Below are positions 13,303 to 24,782 of a stretch of 64,000 bases of DNA, piece after piece; within the stretch, counting starts at the first letter, position 1; every line of letters starts with the position of its first letter. The translations under genes and the position numbers were made by a program. The notes beneath the pieces were generated by a model. The model made no database searches. It saw nothing but the letters and a program-made list of their open reading frames with translations, and was not told the DNA's origin. The DNA comes from Rallus limicola (Eukaryota; Chordata; Aves; Gruiformes; Rallidae). The stretch spans positions 434,001 to 498,000 of the forward strand of contig JAKCOZ010000005.1 of NCBI GenBank assembly GCA_022605955.1, read 5' to 3'.

Positions 13303-13640
13303 CAGGGGACATTATTAATGTTTATAAATATCTCAACTGTGAGACACAGGGGGGGAAATGGCCAGCCTCTTCTCGGTGTCTGTGGAGACAGGACAAGGGG
13401 CAATGGCTGTAAGCTGGAGCACAGGAAGTTCCGCACCAACATGCGCATGAACTTTTTCCCAGTGATGGTGAGGGAGCCCTGGGACAGGCTGCCCAGGGGG
13501 GTGTGGAGTCTCCTTCTCTGGAGAGATTCAAGATCCATCTGGATGCCAACCTGTGTGATCTGTCCTAGGGAACCTGCTTTGGCAGGGGGGTTGGACTTGA
13601 TGATCTCTGGAGGTCCCTTTCAACCCCTACAATTCTGTGA
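13303..13640 (+). mobile_element. CR1 LINE 3' end, 5'-truncated
   Basis: Matches the last part of CR1 ORF2 and the 3' UTR: TTATTAATGTTTATAAATAT, GGCAATGGCTGTAAGCTGG, CAGGAAGTTCCGCACCAAC, GACAGGCTGCCCAGG, then TTGGACTTGATGATCTC and a terminal AATTCTGTGA. Its wording is nearly the same as the copy at 57181-58062, so both belong to one subfamily. The reading frame is only partly open. Confidence 0.92.
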
Positions 13641-13657
13641 TAGTAAAATGACCCGGT

Positions 13658-13711
13658 TTGTACTAGTTCAGCATGACTAGAAAATTGTACTAGTTCAGCA
13701 TGACTAGAAAA
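13658..13711. repeat. 27-bp tandem duplication
   Basis: Two identical adjacent 27-base copies, 13658-13684 and 13685-13711, each starting TTGTACTAGTTCAGCATGAC. They lie 17 bases after the CR1 3' end. Confidence 0.95.
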
Positions 13712-15248
13712 TACACACCATCAACAGAAGCAACTCAAGAAGATTCTTAATATTTTCTTTCAACAATATAACATAACATAATTAATGATACAGTAATCCA
13801 CATTACTTGTAAAAAAAATAAATAAAGTAAGAAATGGAATGTGTTATTTCCTGTTATTTTAGAGCATTTGAATTAACAGTGTCATTAAAAAAAAAAAAAA
13901 ACATTTTCAGCAAACCCAGCAAATGTCATTGTTTTCAGCTAAGAGCTTGAGGCATAAAATGGTTTAAGTAGTAGCAAGTGCAAAAGTTACTGTAGATGCT
14001 ACCACAAATTTGCTATTGATGGCTCACAGCTGCATAGGAGTTAAAGGATCGTCTATCAGTGCATGACAGAGAATCACTTCCACTCCTCATTTCAGTCCAG
14101 GACCAACAGAAACCAGATCTGAAGTCTGAATATTTCCAAAGTAGAGGCTGTCTTAGGGGCAGTCTGGTTCAGTTCCCAGTGTTGGTACAGGTGCTAAACT
14201 TTAGCCTAGATTTCTCCAAATTTTTGACCAGAGGAGATATTTCAGAGTTCATCAAAGCTGGCTTTTTGTTTACTCCATTCAGCCTCTCCTCTGTATAAAA
14301 GGCCCTGAGAGCTTTTGTGTCACATGCTCTGCAATGAACGGATAACTGCGTCAGCCCAGCCAGAGCCTGACTCACTAAGTGAGCAATATCCATTTTCAAC
14401 AGGGCAAAAATATCAGTGTAGGCCTGCTTAATTGTTCCACGATACAATTCAGCACTGCTATAGCATGTATTAAATTAATTAAAAGGCTTTCCTTCCCGTC
14501 AAAGGTATAATCAAGGCAATTTGCTTCCAAACATAATCAAGAAACTATGCAATAGGAAAGCTTAGCAATATGAGCCATTTTTTCATGTCGAAAGTTAATT
14601 GATTTTCCTATCATTTTTCCCCTCTGGGATTCAAATGAGGCTTTAAAAAAGTTGTTGTTCCTCTATGTGTAATTGGTCCACTTGAACTTTTAGAGGTTAC
14701 CTGAAACTAGACCAGCAAAGCACTTTTTCCCCCCCTTTCTTCTGAGAGATTGTATCAATCATCATTAAGAAAAGACGACCTAGAGGTCACTGAAAACTCC
14801 AGCATGCTTAAAACAATTAACATTTAAAACAGAGCGACTTTGCTGGGATGTAGCAATCAGTTTCCTCGCCTACTGAATATACCAGCAAACATCCTTCTGA
14901 ATGTTAATAAGATGGAGGTGGTTTGAAGAAACACACATTTTTGTTTCCACAGTGCTTGGCACCAGAAGTAAAATCCCACCTGGAAAAGAAAGGTTAGGGA
15001 AGGTGAACGGAAAAGCAAATTTGAACACTTGGTTAAACCAACAAGTGGTAAACAGTCTAGGCATTGGTATTCTCCCTTAGTCGTTCCTTTGAGGAGGGCA
15101 GAGTGAAGCAGGGTTACACAGAGGCCTGTATTGGAAAAGAAAATAAATAAAAATTACATTCTTCTCCAGGGACATTCCTGGTAAGCAGCAGCTCCCTGGA
15201 AGTGACCCAGAGAATTGGCAGCATTATACAAAATCTGCACTGCAAGAG
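13712..15248. other. intergenic, possible conserved non-coding stretch
   Basis: No gene or transposon recognised. The part at about 14460-14870 is rich in homeodomain-type cores (ATTAAATTAATTAAAAGG, TTAATTGATTTTCC) and free of low-complexity decay, which is a weak hint of a conserved regulatory element. Confidence 0.35.
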
Positions 15249-16095
15249 ATCATAGAATCACGGAATGGTTTGGGCTAGAAGAGGCCTTCAAGACCACCTA
15301 GTTCCAAGCCCCTTGCCATAAGGACACCTTCCAGTAGCCCAGGTTGCCCAAAGCCCCATCTAACCTGGCTTTGTACATTGCCAGGGAAGGGGCTTTCACA
15401 GCTTCTCTGGGCAGCCCGTGCCAGTGTCTCAGCACCCTCACAGCGAAGAATTTCTTCCTTATATCTGAAATAAATCCACTCTCAGTTTAAATCAATTACC
15501 CTTTGTCCTATCACTCCGTGCTCCATAAACAGCTCCTCTCCAGCTTTCCTGCAGGCCCATTTAGGTACTGGAAGGCTGAAATAAGGTCTGCTTTCCTGAA
15601 GTCCAAGGCAGTGAGCTTGCTGTGCACCCTCCTTGCTACCCTAAGGATCTGTAACTCTACCACATCATGGTCACCGAAGCCATAGCTGCCCTTGAGCACC
15701 CCTTACCAACCCCTCCTTACTGGTGAGAACAGGGTCCAGCATCACCCCTCTCTTTTTTGGCTCCTCTATCACTTGGAGGAGTAAGTTGTCATTAGTGCAT
15801 TCCAGGAACTTTCTGGATCGCTTGGACCCTGCTGTGCTGTCCCTCCAACAGTATCAGGGTGGCTGAAGTCCCCCATAAGGACCAGGGCTTGCAAACTTGA
15901 AGCTGCTCTTATCCGTCTGTAAAGGACCTCATCTACTTGGTCTTCCTGGTTGGGTGGCCTGTAGCAGACCCCTGGTATAATGTCCCCTGACCCTGCACCC
16001 CCTTTGATGGCAGTGAAAGCCTGTGTGTTTGCTCTGTGGATAGTAGTAAGACCTACAATGGGATGGGAGTATGAAGAGGAATTTACAGTGACCAA
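15249..16095 (-). mobile_element. internally deleted CR1 LINE (endonuclease part joined to 3' end)
   Basis: On the minus strand the element runs from an ORF2 endonuclease segment (peptide GVCYRPPNQEDQVDE, then LVLMGDFSHPD) at 16095-15590 straight into a CR1 3' end at 15589-15249 ending ATGATCTC-type sequence and GATTCTATGAT. The reverse transcriptase block that should separate them is missing. The endonuclease frame is broken further along. The junction lies at about 15586-15589, where the two parent sequences share AGAC. Confidence 0.88.
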
Positions 16096-19000
16096 AAGAG
16101 TATTTTGAACTTGACTGAACTGAATTTTATTACAAATTATTTCAACTCCCCAAATCAGGGTAATACACAGGCTTCATAAAAAGACAGGCTTAACTCGATA
16201 CACATCTATTCGAGTTGACAAGTAGCCAACCACAGGGTTTCAATGGCCTCTTCAGCTCTCAGTGAGGAGAAGATTCTCTTTTCCTGTTGAAAAATGTAGC
16301 AATGTCATACCCTGTCCTCTGTATAGTATACTAATTGCTGTATAACAGGGCAGTTAAGACCAAGAAAGGCAAGGAGAAAAAAGAAGCATGACCTGCAAAT
16401 ACAAATTTGATAGTGGTTTTGGATTCTGGAAAATTAACTTCACATATTCCAACCTAAGATCAAAAGTGATGTCGTTACTTAGGCAAAGCTGAGCTATGAA
16501 GTCATGAGCCCCCCCCCTCTACATGCAGACATGGGTTTTCTCAAAGGCCTCACGTGGTTCTGATTAAACATTCCACTTCAAAATTCTTGCCTCTATATTA
16601 AGCTGCCTTTTTAAGAGCAGGGGGGGGGAAAAAGCCATTTCTCCTATCTTACAGGGCAATTATAATGCAACTAGACTGTTCAGAAAAGCAGAATATTTAA
16701 ATAATACATCATTTCTCCTTTTTGCAAATGCTGTCAGTGATGCTTCATGTATGCGTTGTCAGCTTGTGTACAAATCAAAAGTTTGTTGAGGTGTCCCAGA
16801 ATTAAAACAGGCTGAACCTGCATCATTAAAGTGAACCATCCTTTTCTCCATTCTCAGAATTGGAATCCCAAGACAGTAACAATCACAAGAAGTAAAATTC
16901 TTCAGACTTCAACCATTCATTCTCATGTACCTTAGTCTCACAGGAAAAACATTAATCAAATTCAACTCCTGGCTGAGGTAGTATTTTGTTCCTAGAACAT
17001 ATTCTCCAATATTATTATTTTTCAGATTCGTTTTAATCGACCTTAGCAAGTCATCTCTACCAACTTCCCTTGTAGTACTTGCAGAGTCTATTACATGTGA
17101 ATTTCAGCAAGTTGTTTTTTCCTAATTTAACATTATTTAATTTTATTTCATTCTTACTTTCATCCAAGTTATGCTTCTTCAGGATCATCTTTGAAGGATG
17201 ACTTTGATCTGCTGGTTCTGAGCCAGAGTGTGAAGAGTATCAAAAGAATATACATTTCATAAATGAAATTTTGGGAATTACAGCATTCCAAGCAGTACCA
17301 GAGAAACACTCATTAGAACAGTTGTGATAAGACCCTAATACTGTCAATTAGTAAATGCGCTCAGTGGCAAGTGCCTTGTAAAACACACCCCATCAGGAAT
17401 ATTACTACCCTTGGAATAGAAACCCATTGAATTTGGATAGCTTGTTTGCCAGCACATTGATATGCGTGGGTTTGGGCATAGGGAGGGGTGCTTTTCAGCC
17501 AGCCATTTTGACAACTGAGATTCTCATAGAAATAGTGCAAAAGAATCCAAACCAAGACATCAAACATCCCATTCAGAGCACAGACAATATTTAGCTGCTC
17601 AGCCAATCTCCCTTTTCCCACTAGCTTCCTTCTCCCTGCTCTCAGCAGAAAGATACCCACTTGGCCCATCATTTTGTTTGCACAGTTTACTTTATTAATG
17701 TTCATGAATGGCACATAAATCCCTTGAATTCGGGAAGGATGTCATGACTCAAAACAAAGAGCCTTAAATGGATCACAACTTTGCAAGGGGGAAATGCTGT
17801 TCAGCTAGTGCGAACTGTCAGTACTTTTGACAGGATGGATTTTGAAATCTCTTGGGGAACAGAATCCTTGGTGGGCAGGAGTCAAAGCATAAGCAGATGA
17901 CTTAAAGGCAATTTGGAATCTAATTTTCACTCAGTAAGCAGGTTGGCCATTACTGGTATTTTCCCCAACTGTTTGTTTGTGAAAACTTTGCAAATGCTAA
18001 GCTTGTGCATGAACTGCTACCAGTGCTTTGATGTTTCCTGGCCTAGACACCAGCTTTCCAGCTTTTTTTTTTAATAATTATTTTTTACTTTAAAATTTCA
18101 TCCAGCAAGGAATTAATGAAGTGTCTTGTCAAGTTTAGGAAAGCTGGTTGCAAATCTGACGTAAGAGAAGAAAAAAAAGAGGGGGAAAAAAAGAAAAAAA
18201 AGGAAAAGCAAATGAAAAAATGCACTTCAATATTTCTCTTTCAAAGAACAAATGTGCAATCTGCAGCAAAACTAAATGGCAGAGTCAACACTTCCAAGTA
18301 ATTGTTAGTATTTGTCCTCCAGCTAAGTACTCTGCGGAGCATATACACCATAATAAATGACACTTGCCTCTTTCTAAGGATTGAGTGTATCATATTGCAT
18401 ATTACAGGGTTTTATACATATGGACAGAAAAGCAGATGGATTCAAGAAGACTTAAGAAACTCGAGGCTTACTTGATGCCAGTACACACCTGCACTCCAGA
18501 AACAGTACCCCCAGAGTCCTCAACCACAACAGCCACAAAAGAACAAACTCTGTTGTAACATATGATAGAATGAGGTTAAAGACTTAATTTATGGTGTTAG
18601 CACTGCCACAAAATACAGGTAAAAATTAAGAAATAAACTTTAATCTCATTTTAATGGCTCTAGTGTAAATCCACACAAATTACAAAATGATTACACTAAT
18701 TTTTCAGTCAGGCATTTAAAGATTCTCAAGAATTGTATCAAGTCAACAGAATATTATGTTACGGTTCAGGCTCTAGGAAAATATCAGTTTCCATTTAATT
18801 CTACTACTTTCAGAGTCCTTTTATAGAACAACATTATCTTCCTGCAGAGCGCAGTTACTCCAATTGTTATGTTCTTTAGGCTCTTTTTATATGGACGGAT
18901 CCCTGACTGCATTATTTTTGTAGCTTGGATGGGTACTAAGGGGCTCCTTGAGAAATGCTTGGTTAGAGATTTTTGAAGTAAAGTATCTACTTCCTCAAAG

Positions 19001-19399
19001 TTTGGAAATATTTAGATCAAAGATGGCTTTGAACATACACAGAGAATTTCTACAACCTGAAATTCAGTATGAAGTTAGATTTAGGGATTCTTTTCCGATT
19101 TATATTTGCTTATTACTTGAAATGTTTATGCGGATAGAGGTGCTGAACAAGACACCACAGAGCACATAAAATTATAGATTGTTAATCATGGGAATTTTAT
19201 TATCTGTCCTTTTAGGAAGTGCTGTAAATGAGACAAATATTTCTGCACTTTCATAAGGCATTAAAATTGATTTCCATTTTAACTGTGGGACACTGTGATT
19301 GCAAATAAAGCAGCCTGTCTATAGAAATGAGAATGCCTTTTAACATTTGCCTTTCTTCTTGCAAACTTGTCATAAACAAGCATTAAATCTACCCCGGGT
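16096..19399. other. intergenic, nothing recognised
   Basis: AT-rich sequence. A purine-only stretch of A and G runs lies at about 18163-18220, and a C run at 16509-16518. No coding or mobile feature seen. Confidence 0.5.
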
Positions 19400-20230
19400 C
19401 TGACTTCATGTTGCTTCACAGCTCATACACCTGCAACATCAGCTTACAGTACCTTGCCACCAAAACACAAGGTGTCACCTCCAACAGCCAGCAATCACAA
19501 ATTTATCAAACTCCTCATCTTTTGAGGTGTTGTGCGACTCACCACCATTTCAGAGAATGCTGCCTGCCTTGTTTTCCCAAGGGATGGGCAGACATTTAGC
19601 ACCTGGGAGAACTGCATGTGCCCAAGAACAGCAAAGGCAGCCACCTCACAGTAATGGGGCACATCCCCTCCACGAGGAGCCTGGGCCACGTGTGGCACCT
19701 CACAGCCACCTGCACTAACTGCCACTGCACCACAAGAAAGCAGGCCGCAGTGGGAATGCCCGTCGCTACCACAGGCGCTCGGGCTCTGCGGTGCAGGGAG
19801 CTCACTTCCTGAGGCCAGTGAGAGCCCTCACCACGGGTTTCCTCACTTCACTGGGTGCCTCGAACTCGCCGAGGCTGAGCTGCAGCCTGGGAAGGAGGGT
19901 AGAAAGCCACTCGTTCAGCACACCCCCAGTAGGCAATCAGGGTGTAACACTGCCCTGGCCGTTGTCAGTCATCACTTGTCCACTGCACATCTTCAGGAGT
20001 GCCACACTTACAATGGCTGTGACACAAATCTCTGCAGAACAGCGGTGAGCCACACGGCTCTATCATTTAGCAGGCTGGAGTGTGCATGGAGCCCAGGTAC
20101 AAGCCTGTTAGTCAGCGTAACTGAACCACCTGCAGCCTCTCTACAGGGCTGTAAGAACTCATACCCAGGTAGGACCAAGTTACCACTTGGACTCCTGAGA
20201 AAACTGAAGGGGGAGGAACCACAAGATATA
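19400..20230. other. GC-rich patch of unknown nature
   Basis: About 830 bases clearly richer in G and C than the flanks, with scattered CpG. Overlapping short reading frames exist on both strands but none resembles a known protein, and no transposon ends were found. It could be a regulatory island or an unrecognised old repeat. Confidence 0.35.
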
Positions 20231-23200
20231 AATTAGCCTGCTATCCAACCAGACACTTTGAGACCAAGTGGCTGTTGAGCCTCACACCATGGCATACACG
20301 AAGGTAATGAATAACCAGGAATGTGGTCCTATTTTTGTTTCTGCATTTAGTGATGCATCACTAACTGAGAGGGTCCACCTTTGTAAGAAAGTACAATTTT
20401 ACAAAGGATGTCAAATCTTTTTAAAATGGTTCCAAGATAAAGGAAAGTTTATTTCCAATACTTGCCAAGATGCAAAGAAGAACCCCACCCTCTAAAGGAG
20501 GGGAGAATCTTTTGTAATTATGTATGTAATCAAGTTTCATGATTTGAACAGGGCTTGAAAATGTATGTGATATTTTTGATAAATAAAAAGGATTCTTCTA
20601 AGCGCATACCACCATGGAATCTCCATAATGATCTGTGTAAAATTAGTAATTGAACAGTTGAAGACATGTTTTTTACATTTCATTTGCATTGGCTCTGCAT
20701 TTAAATATTTTTCCAATAATGATAATGGGTCATACACATAGCTTCATATGCAGAGAAGTTAAATCAGGAATTCATTTGGCTCCATATTCTTTCAGCTAAG
20801 ACTGTAAATACCCGGGTCCTGTCCGCTCTGTATGAATGTAAATGGCCTCAGTGGAGTTCTGCCAGTTTACAGCAGCAGAAAAATCAAGGCCACAGGATCA
20901 AAGGGGCTTTTCTGTAAGAGCAGGGATTTGTTTCCATGCCATGTTCTTCAAAAGGTTCTGAATTATCTGGTGAGTACTCTCCACACTAAAATTATTTTAT
21001 TTCAGTGGCACTGCATGTGTACAAGTGTATATAATGATACCTTTGCACATTAATAGAAATATATTTAGAACCATAATAACATCTGAGTCAGACAGATTTG
21101 TCTGCATCTCTTAAATACTTCAATTTTTATCTTATTCTTTCACAACCATTATCTCAGCAAATAATTACTTTTCCTTTTACACCCACAAGGAGTAACTCTG
21201 AGCATGAATAAAATCTGAACTTGGACCTCAACCAGGCAAGGAAATAACCCTTCAGAATCCTGCCCCAGTGGAAGGACCACTACACTTCCCATAAAACTCA
21301 AAGACTTCCTCCATAACTCAGGATCCATCAAGACTGTGGAAAGAAACAGTCAATAACATTTTGGTAACACCCCAACAGGTATAATAATGATATGGATGCA
21401 TATGTCTATTGCACTTTAGACATCAATGAAGGCATGAATACAAAGAGACTAGAGGGATGCACCACACAGCCTTCGCTTCCAACAGGTTCACCCAACATCA
21501 GAGACTGCAGTTCAAAAGCCTTGTCAGTGTAGTAGGGAGAAAATCCTATCTGCTACTGCAGCAGCTTCTAAGTCATTTCAAGTAGCACTTCAAGTTTCCT
21601 GTTCCACAGGTGAGTTTTTGCCTTTAATTATTTTGGAAAACAGGAAAAATGTTTAGAAAAGACCATAAATAGAAAAGGACAATGTCCTTCACCAACCCTT
21701 GCTGAAAATATTAAGTATTAAAGAGAACACAAGCTACAAAATTAAAAAATATCTATTATTCAGGCTCTAAAACACCTCACAAACACTGAAACAATTCCAG
21801 GTTACTAACTTCATGCACATGTATAAAATTTAACATGCACATAAAGTATGTTCTTAAAAGTGACAACCTGGTAATGAAGAAGAGGAAAATATGCTTCTTC
21901 TGTGAAGGATAATCAAACAAAAGACACAAGCCAAAGCCAACCACAAGGTCAGACCAATAAAGTGTCACGGTCAGGAAAAGCAGCCTACATTCTCTAACTT
22001 CCACTGTGTTAACAAAGAGCAAAAATCTAACTTGTGAGTGGAGTAAATGTAAGTAAGTGAGCTATCCTCATTTCTCCAAGATGGATGTCACTAAGGAGTT
22101 CCAATTTCCTTGGATATTCTACAACAAAATGTTTTCTTACATCAAACAAACCAACTAATGCTTATACTGAATGACACTTACAGAGCATAATAGGTACTCT
22201 GAACATTTGGTAAGAGAATCATCTGCCTATGAGAGAAAAAAATGAATGACAGGTTTTATCCCTAATGTACAGGGAAAAAAATATCATGAAATTAATAGAA
22301 AACACACTTAGAAATTCCAGAGCTGATCTGGTCTGAAGATCTTTATGAAGTTTTCTCATTGACTCTACTGGCTATAGGACTCCATCAAAACTGATCACTA
22401 AGTTTGTGTTTCATTCTAAAAATAAACACACAAAAGAGTGACAAACCCACAGAAGTCCACCTTTATGTACTGTTGAAGGATAGCAAACTCTGTAAAGAGA
22501 GGTGTCTCAGACTGAAGGTTCCTTACTTTATCTTTGCTATATACACATATGTTAAGGAGATTGTCACCCTTATTTTTCTCTTGAGGCTTTTAAAGGCTGA
22601 CCTTGTTCTTTATACCGCAGACCTCAATTTCCTCCTTCCAGATTTGCTTATGGAGCTCTTCCAGAACTTACTTCTTATCCCTCCCACTTATACACATTAT
22701 CTGTGTCCAGAAGAAGATGAATTAATAAGTAGATCTGTTCATGATTTTTTAGCTGAACATTTCACTGGAACGTTCCGGTTGGATTGGATCTGGATCTTAG
22801 GTTCAACAAAACACTTCACTGAATTAAAATTAATTAACTGGAAAAAAAAGTTTCCCAGACAACAGCAGACTCTGCTATACAGCCAATTGCTTTAAGTACA
22901 GAACAGGCACCCTTTTGAATGTAGATGTTCAAAATAAATTTGTCATTACCTAATACCATCAAGGTCCTATGCAGACCAGATTTTCTATACAGCATAGCTT
23001 TAGATCAGTCTCCTTAAATATCTTACCTGAGACCACTTACTTCTCTGGTTATTAACCTCAATCTTAAATTCTATCCATTAATACCCATCAAATACCACTC
23101 CTGCAAAACAAATGCCATTCAAATTTCAGTGGTGTGTAATTATGGTCTACAAAATTACTGATCCAGAAAATTTCTTTTGGAGCACCAAAGAACCTTTCTT

Positions 23201-24629
23201 TGCCTTCATAAGCTGCTGACAATGAAGCAGCCAACGAGCCAAGGGAACTTCACTCAGAGCCTTTAAACAGCTTGTGGTTTGGTCTCTAGTCTGTCTGCTC
23301 AGGCACACATTCATCATGTTAATCACCCACTTCAGAAATAATGGAGACAGGCCAAAGATAAAATGCTGGTCAATAAACTTTAGCTAATGCACTTATAACA
23401 GAAGACAACCAATGCAATTCAGTGTCATGAAGTTCAACCAAGTCTCAATAGCAAAGTTTCTACAGTAAGCTAATGGAAAATTAATTTGAAACACCTCGTA
23501 GCAAGAATACATCCTACCTTATGTCAGAGATGCACACTCTTCTCTCCCATCCACACTACGCGACCTTTATTCAACTCCAGGGTGTACTGCATTTCAGTGA
23601 TGCAGACTGTAAGCCATAAACCAGTATTTTGAATCATCTCCTGTACAGCAATGTAAAATCTGACAGCCTTCCAATGCCAGCTCCTTTAATTTTCCCTCTG
23701 TGCCAAAGGCTTTTTGTAACAGTTCATGTAATTAATTGTTAGGAGTCACACCATGTCAATTTTGATCAACACAAAAAGTTTACTTGAAACAGGAGTGTTT
23801 ATTTCTCTGCAGAACTGAAGTAACCTAAAAAGCAGAGACTAAGCCCCAACATTCCTGGATTTATTCACACACGTAACTTTTTATATTTAAGTCTTACAAT
23901 TCTAGAGAAAGAGTTTATAAAAGATTTGTCAGCTGCAAAAAGCTCTTATTTGCATTACTGAAAGAATTAGGTAAAAGGTAGCTTTAGGACTAGCTCTGTA
24001 CTAGTCAGGAACTGAGTCAGTACCAAAGACAAGCCACAGTGCTATAGTGCTATTCTGAATTGAAGCAGTTGGTTTTGGTCCTACAGAGCAATTACTCCAG
24101 CATGCCCAGCCTAAGCTAACACAGGATTCACCCCACTCAAGGGTTTTTCCTCCAGAAGGGAATTTCTGGCTGTCATTTCAAATATCATTCCAACTGCCTG
24201 GCACCATCTGGAAAACAACAAAGTACCTGAGCACTGTGTCCTAAAAATATTAAAGGTCACTTTAATAAACTCCATTTGGTTTAGGGACAAATACAGCCCT
24301 CCACAGCCAATCTGAATGCATAAGTAAATCAATGTACAGACATACAAAAAGGATGGAAATACTTCCTCTCTTGGTGAAGGGCTACTATACAAGCAACTCT
24401 AGGCAAGCACCATCTTCTTATTCTGTGTTTTCAATAGGACTAGGAGGAGGTACAGGAAAAGACAACCTCAGGCTCCAAGGCACCTTGGTAAACAAACAAA
24501 AAAGTCTCAAGGATTTACTGGTAATAAAGATGAAATCACTAGATAAGGGTACAATAGAGAGGTAGATTTATGCCCCCAAAATGTTATTTCAACAGCACTG
24601 CACAGAATGCCTTTGACTCAGTCTTCAAC
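20231..24629. other. intergenic and IFTAP 3' flank, nothing recognised
   Basis: Includes the presumed IFTAP 3' UTR next to 24629. A 163-codon plus-strand frame at 22404-22895 has no recognisable family features and is close to what chance allows in a window this long. Confidence 0.4.
23798..24266 (-). promoter_or_regulatory. IFTAP: candidate IFTAP polyadenylation signals in the 3' UTR
   Basis: On the minus strand an ATTAAA lies at 24266-24261, about 365 nt after the stop codon, and AATAAA lies at 23865-23860 and 23803-23798. Any of these could end the transcript. These hexamers are common by chance in AT-rich DNA, so this is weak. Confidence 0.25.
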
Positions 24630-24782
24630 TCATGCTGACTTGACATCTGTCCCCGTTTTCTTCTCTTCAGACAATTCTACAATGGCCTTCAGCTCAGCTT
24701 CAGAGAACTTAGGGGTCAGTGCCACGTTGTCATAATCAAACTCTTCATCAAGTGAGAATGGTTGAACATCATCCCCTAGTAG
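24630..24782 (-). CDS. IFTAP: IFTAP coding exon 6 (conserved C-terminus and stop)
   Basis: The acceptor is TTTTTCCTCATTACAG. The exon encodes 50 residues, starting [20 protein letters not shown] and continuing with [20 protein letters not shown], then TGA at 24632-24630. This is the most conserved part of the family; human has the same block with only scattered substitutions ([19 protein letters not shown]). The end of the protein is Lys-rich, as in human, but the last dozen residues differ. Confidence 0.95.
   Translation of the reverse strand, partial: LLGDDVQPFSLDEEFDYDNVALTPKFSEAELKAIVELSEEKKTGTDVKSA

Noticed and set aside
17361..17714. 117-codon minus-strand frame
   Set aside because: Looks like a chance frame; no family features or gene structure around it.
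22404..22895. 163-codon plus-strand open frame
   Set aside because: No family motif, no splice or promoter context, and about one frame of this length is expected by chance in 64 kb of AT-rich DNA read six ways.
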